Shown here: in pieces, positions 61,291 to 64,000 of the stretch
Layout: every line of letters starts with the position of its first letter
Numbering within the stretch: position 1 is the stretch's first letter
Source: Bacteroidota bacterium
GTDB lineage: Bacteria > Bacteroidota > Bacteroidia > CAILMK01 > JACPUW01
DNA: 64,000 nt
Reading direction: 5' to 3'
NCBI GenBank assembly: GCA_016192035.1
Contig: JACPUW010000030.1
Location: forward strand, 132,322-196,321
Program-made: the position numbers and the translations under genes
Notes under the pieces: generated by a model
The model's database searches: none
What the model was told of the DNA's origin: nothing
What the model saw: only the letters and a program-made list of their open reading frames with translations

Positions 61291-64000
61291 ATGTACAGTG
61301 AGTACAAATCCCTAGATCTAAGGAAAGTGGCCCTTGACGTGGCCAATGACTGGCAAAGGGATCATGTCTTTTTACGTTCCATAGAGCAACGGGATCCATC
61401 TCGTTCCTTTACCTTTTATGAGGGGCCTCCTTCGGCCAACGGCATGCCGGGTATCCACCACGTACTGGGCCGGACCATCAAGGATATTTTTTGCCGCTAC
61501 AAGGCATTGAAAGGACACAAGGTCCTGCGAAAAGGCGGATGGGACACCCATGGGCTGCCAGTAGAGCTGCAAGTGGAAAAGCGGTTGGGTATATCTAAAG
61601 ATGACATTGGCAAGAAAATCAGCATTGAAGAGTACAACATTCAGTGCCGAAATGATGTGATGCGGTATAAGGATGTGTGGGAAAACCTTACCAGGTCTAT
61701 GGGCTATTGGGTGGATTTGGATAAACCCTATATCACCTATCAAAAGGATTATATAGAATCTCTTTGGCACATCATTAAGGTGCTATTTGATAAGGGGTTG
61801 ATATATAGGGGATACACTATACAGCCCTATTCCCCGGCCGCCGGCACGGGTTTAAGCTCCCATGAGTTAAACCAAACCGGCACCTACCGCATGGTAAAGG
61901 ATATTTCTTGCACGGCCCAATTCAAAGTATTGGGGCAACAAGACCTCTACCTATTGGCTTGGACCACTACCCCCTGGACACTTCCGTCCAACTCAGCGCT
62001 GGCCATAGGGGCCAATATAGCCTATGCCACCGTGGCCACCGTTAACCCATATACCCTGCAAAAAGTACGGGTGGTATTGGCCAAAGATTTAATTGGTAGG
62101 TACTTTATGCCCGAAGGTGAAGGAAAAGATGTGGCAGGTTTCAAAAAAAATGATAAAGTGCTGCCCTACAAGGTAGAAAGCCTTATAGCCGGGAACGAAA
62201 TGATAGGGTGGCGATACGAACAACTACTGGACTACGTAGTGCCACAAGGCAATGCCTTTAGGGTAATAGCCGGTGATTTTGTCACCATAGAAGAAGGCAC
62301 AGGCATAGTACACATAGCGCCAACCTTTGGGGCTGATGACCTGCGCGTGGCCCAGGCCAACGGGGTGCCCGCCGTTACGGTACCCGACCCACTCAACCCC
62401 GATAAGGAATTGCCCCTGGTGGATAGAAGCGGAAAATTTGTGCCCCAAATGGGCGAGTTTGGCGGACGCTATGTGAAAAACTATACCGACGACCCCAGCT
62501 ATGTGGACGTGAACCTGGATATATGTGTAAAACTCAAACAGGAAAACAAAGCATTTAGGGTAGAAAAATATGAACACAACTACCCCCACTGCTGGAGAAC
62601 CGACAAACCAATCCTCTATTATCCACTCGAAGCCTGGTTTATACGCACCACCGCCTATAAGGATAAGATGGTGGAAATCAACAATAAAATTAACTGGAAA
62701 CCGGCGCATACCGGTTCAGGAAGGTTTGGCAACTGGCTCGAAAACCTGGTGGACTGGAACCTGTCAAGGACCAGGTTTTGGGGAACCCCACTGCCCATAT
62801 GGGCCACAGACGATGGTGTAGAACTCCTATGCATTGGCAGCATGGACCAATTAAAGCGAGAAGTAAACAAAGCCGTGGAAACCGGATATATGCATGGGCC
62901 ACTTAGCCAGGACTTCGACCTACACAGGCCCTTTGTGGACGGCGTTGTGCTCGTGTCGCCCCAAGGCAAACCAATGCATAGGGTGCCCGATGTGATAGAC
63001 GTGTGGTTTGATTCTGGCGCCATGCCGTATGCCCAGTGGCACTACCCGTTTGAAAACCAAGAACTATTTGCTCAAAACTTCCCTGCCGACTTTATTGCCG
63101 AAGGCGTGGACCAAACCCGTGGATGGTTTTTTACCCTACACGCCCTGGCTGCTATGCTTTTTGACTCAGTGGCCTTTAAAAATGTTATTGCCAATGGGTT
63201 GGTGCTTGACAAGGAGGGAAACAAAATGTCCAAACGCCTGGGCAATGCCATTGACCCTTTTGCCACCATTGAACAGTACGGCCCCGATGCGCTGAGGTGG
63301 TACATGGTGCACAACGCACAGCCCTGGGACAACCTAAAATTTGACCTGAACGGGGTGGACGAGGTGAGAAAGAAGTTTTTTGGCACCCTGCACAATACCT
63401 ACCAGTTTTTTGCCCTATATGCCAATTTGGACCATTTTTCCTTTGCCGAACCTGAAGTGCCGGTCAACCAACGACCTGAAATTGACCGGTGGATACTATC
63501 AGAGCTACATACGCTCATAGAAAAGGTGGACGAGCACCTGGACGCCTACGAACCTACCAAGGCCATTAGGCCCATTCAGGAATTTACCCTGGATAACCTC
63601 AGCAACTGGTACGTAAGGCTTTGTAGAAGAAGATTTTGGAAGGGTGAATATGGCATTGATAAAGTATCCGCGTTCCAAACACTATATACATGTTTGGAAA
63701 CCATAGCCCGGCTCGCGGCCCCTTTTGCCCCGTTCTATGCCGACAGGCTCTTTTCAGACCTTAACCAAGTCACCAAGCGGTTTCAAGTGGACTCAGTGCA
63801 TTTGGGTGATTTCCCTAAGTCAAATCCACAATTTATAGATAGCCAGTTAGAAGCGCGGATGAACCTGGCCCAAAACATCTCATCACTTGGTTTGGCATTG
63901 CGCAAGAAAGCCGGTATTCGGGTTCGCCAACCCCTCCAACGCCTGCTGCTACCGGCACTAAACCCAAGCGAAAAAGTGGATTTTGAGCGGATAAGAGAAT
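61291..64000 (+). CDS. ileS: Isoleucyl-tRNA synthetase, C-terminal part cut by the window end
   Basis: Class I synthetase that charges tRNA-Ile. From the ATG at 61291 the frame stays open to the end, about 903 residues, of an expected 1100 or so. The HIGH-type motif is in FYEGPPSANGMPGIHHVLGRTIKD (about residues 43-66), the tRNA-editing domain (TTPWTLPSNSALAIG) lies at about 230-420, and the KMSKS motif reads GNKMSKRLGN (about 645). LEAWFIRTTAYKDKM and NWLENLVDWNLSRTRFWGTPLPIW fit the long, Bacteroidota/eukaryote-type IleRS. The final visible residues are in the anticodon-binding region. Confidence 0.96.
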   Translation, partial: MYSEYKSLDLRKVALDVANDWQRDHVFLRSIEQRDPSRSFTFYEGPPSANGMPGIHHVLGRTIKDIFCRYKALKGHKVLRKGGWDTHGLPVELQVEKRLGISKDDIGKKISIEEYNIQCRNDVMRYKDVWENLTRSMGYWVDLDKPYITYQKDYIESLWHIIKVLFDKGLIYRGYTIQPYSPAAGTGLSSHELNQTGTYRMVKDISCTAQFKVLGQQDLYLLAWTTTPWTLPSNSALAIGANIAYATVATVNPYTLQKVRVVLAKDLIGRYFMPEGEGKDVAGFKKNDKVLPYKVESLIAGNEMIGWRYEQLLDYVVPQGNAFRVIAGDFVTIEEGTGIVHIAPTFGADDLRVAQANGVPAVTVPDPLNPDKELPLVDRSGKFVPQMGEFGGRYVKNYTDDPSYVDVNLDICVKLKQENKAFRVEKYEHNYPHCWRTDKPILYYPLEAWFIRTTAYKDKMVEINNKINWKPAHTGSGRFGNWLENLVDWNLSRTRFWGTPLPIWATDDGVELLCIGSMDQLKREVNKAVETGYMHGPLSQDFDLHRPFVDGVVLVSPQGKPMHRVPDVIDVWFDSGAMPYAQWHYPFENQELFAQNFPADFIAEGVDQTRGWFFTLHALAAMLFDSVAFKNVIANGLVLDKEGNKMSKRLGNAIDPFATIEQYGPDALRWYMVHNAQPWDNLKFDLNGVDEVRKKFFGTLHNTYQFFALYANLDHFSFAEPEVPVNQRPEIDRWILSELHTLIEKVDEHLDAYEPTKAIRPIQEFTLDNLSNWYVRLCRRRFWKGEYGIDKVSAFQTLYTCLETIARLAAPFAPFYADRLFSDLNQVTKRFQVDSVHLGDFPKSNPQFIDSQLEARMNLAQNISSLGLALRKKAGIRVRQPLQRLLLPALNPSEKVDFERIRE

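Overview
The window is chromosomal DNA from a member of the Bacteroidota, most likely a gliding or T9SS-bearing environmental lineage such as Cytophagales or a relative. The evidence is two type IX secretion/gliding loci (porP/sprF-gldK-gldL-gldM-gldN and porV-porU with sprF-gldJ), a secreted protein with the gliding-motility-associated C-terminal domain, Bacteroidota-restricted families (DUF4271, DUF6089), and promoter -7 boxes of the TAnnTTTG type. Species cannot be fixed by eye. No insertion sequence, prophage, CRISPR array or rRNA was seen. One tRNA gene (Leu, anticodon TAG) is present. No stretch longer than 300 bases lacks a gene.

Layout. 0-5.5 kb: a cut-off secreted protein, yraN, rlmH, a Na+/H+ antiporter, a secreted hypothetical, a hotdog thioesterase and map. 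5.6-12.9 kb (minus strand): an azurin-like lipoprotein, then the run YfhO-type membrane protein, glycosyltransferase, DUF368 polyprenyl-phosphate transporter, aroE, fabD, which looks like an envelope/lipid-linked-sugar block. 13-15.1 kb (plus): hpt, adk, obg. 15.1-20.4 kb (minus): ribE, a large T9SS cargo protein, a cyclase-family hydrolase, hemW. 20.3-29.3 kb (plus): an Omp85 protein, DUF4271, hemD, then porP-gldK-gldL-gldM-gldN, the core of the T9SS/gliding motor. 29.4-33.4 kb (minus): purA, a Fur-family regulator and a bifunctional (p)ppGpp enzyme. 33.5-37 kb (plus): tRNA-Leu, trigger factor with a His-Asp repeat tail, clpP, clpX. 37.2-42.5 kb (minus): two OmpH/Skp chaperones, bamA, uppS and DUF6089, the outer-membrane assembly block. 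42.5-45 kb: the only accessory-looking stretch, with two unknown minus-strand genes, a duplicated upstream block and a helical-repeat protein gene of mosaic composition. 45-50.9 kb (minus): a TetR-controlled fatty-acid beta-oxidation operon with a clear operator and promoter. 51-58.8 kb: porV and porU (minus) diverging from porP/sprF and gldJ (plus). 58.9-64 kb: an MMPL/RND-type exporter and ileS, cut by the window end.

How the genes work together. GldK/L/M/N form the ring and motor of the T9SS; the PorP/SprF proteins and PorV are outer-membrane partners, PorU removes cargo C-terminal signals, GldJ is a gliding lipoprotein, and the 939-residue protein at 15.7-18.5 kb is a likely substrate. 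BamA, the OmpH pair and the Omp85 protein serve outer-membrane insertion; UppS makes the undecaprenyl carrier that the DUF368 protein probably recycles for the YfhO/GT4 pair. Trigger factor, ClpP and ClpX form a folding/proteolysis unit.

Most notable points: obg has no ATG/GTG/TTG start and is separated from adk only by one in-frame TAG; several other genes seem to use TTG starts; trigger factor ends in ten HD dipeptides encoded by a pure hexanucleotide repeat; the fad operon has a 34-bp palindromic operator overlapping a near-perfect Bacteroidota promoter that would give a leaderless transcript; and a roughly 150-bp block is duplicated upstream of two unknown genes near 43 kb.
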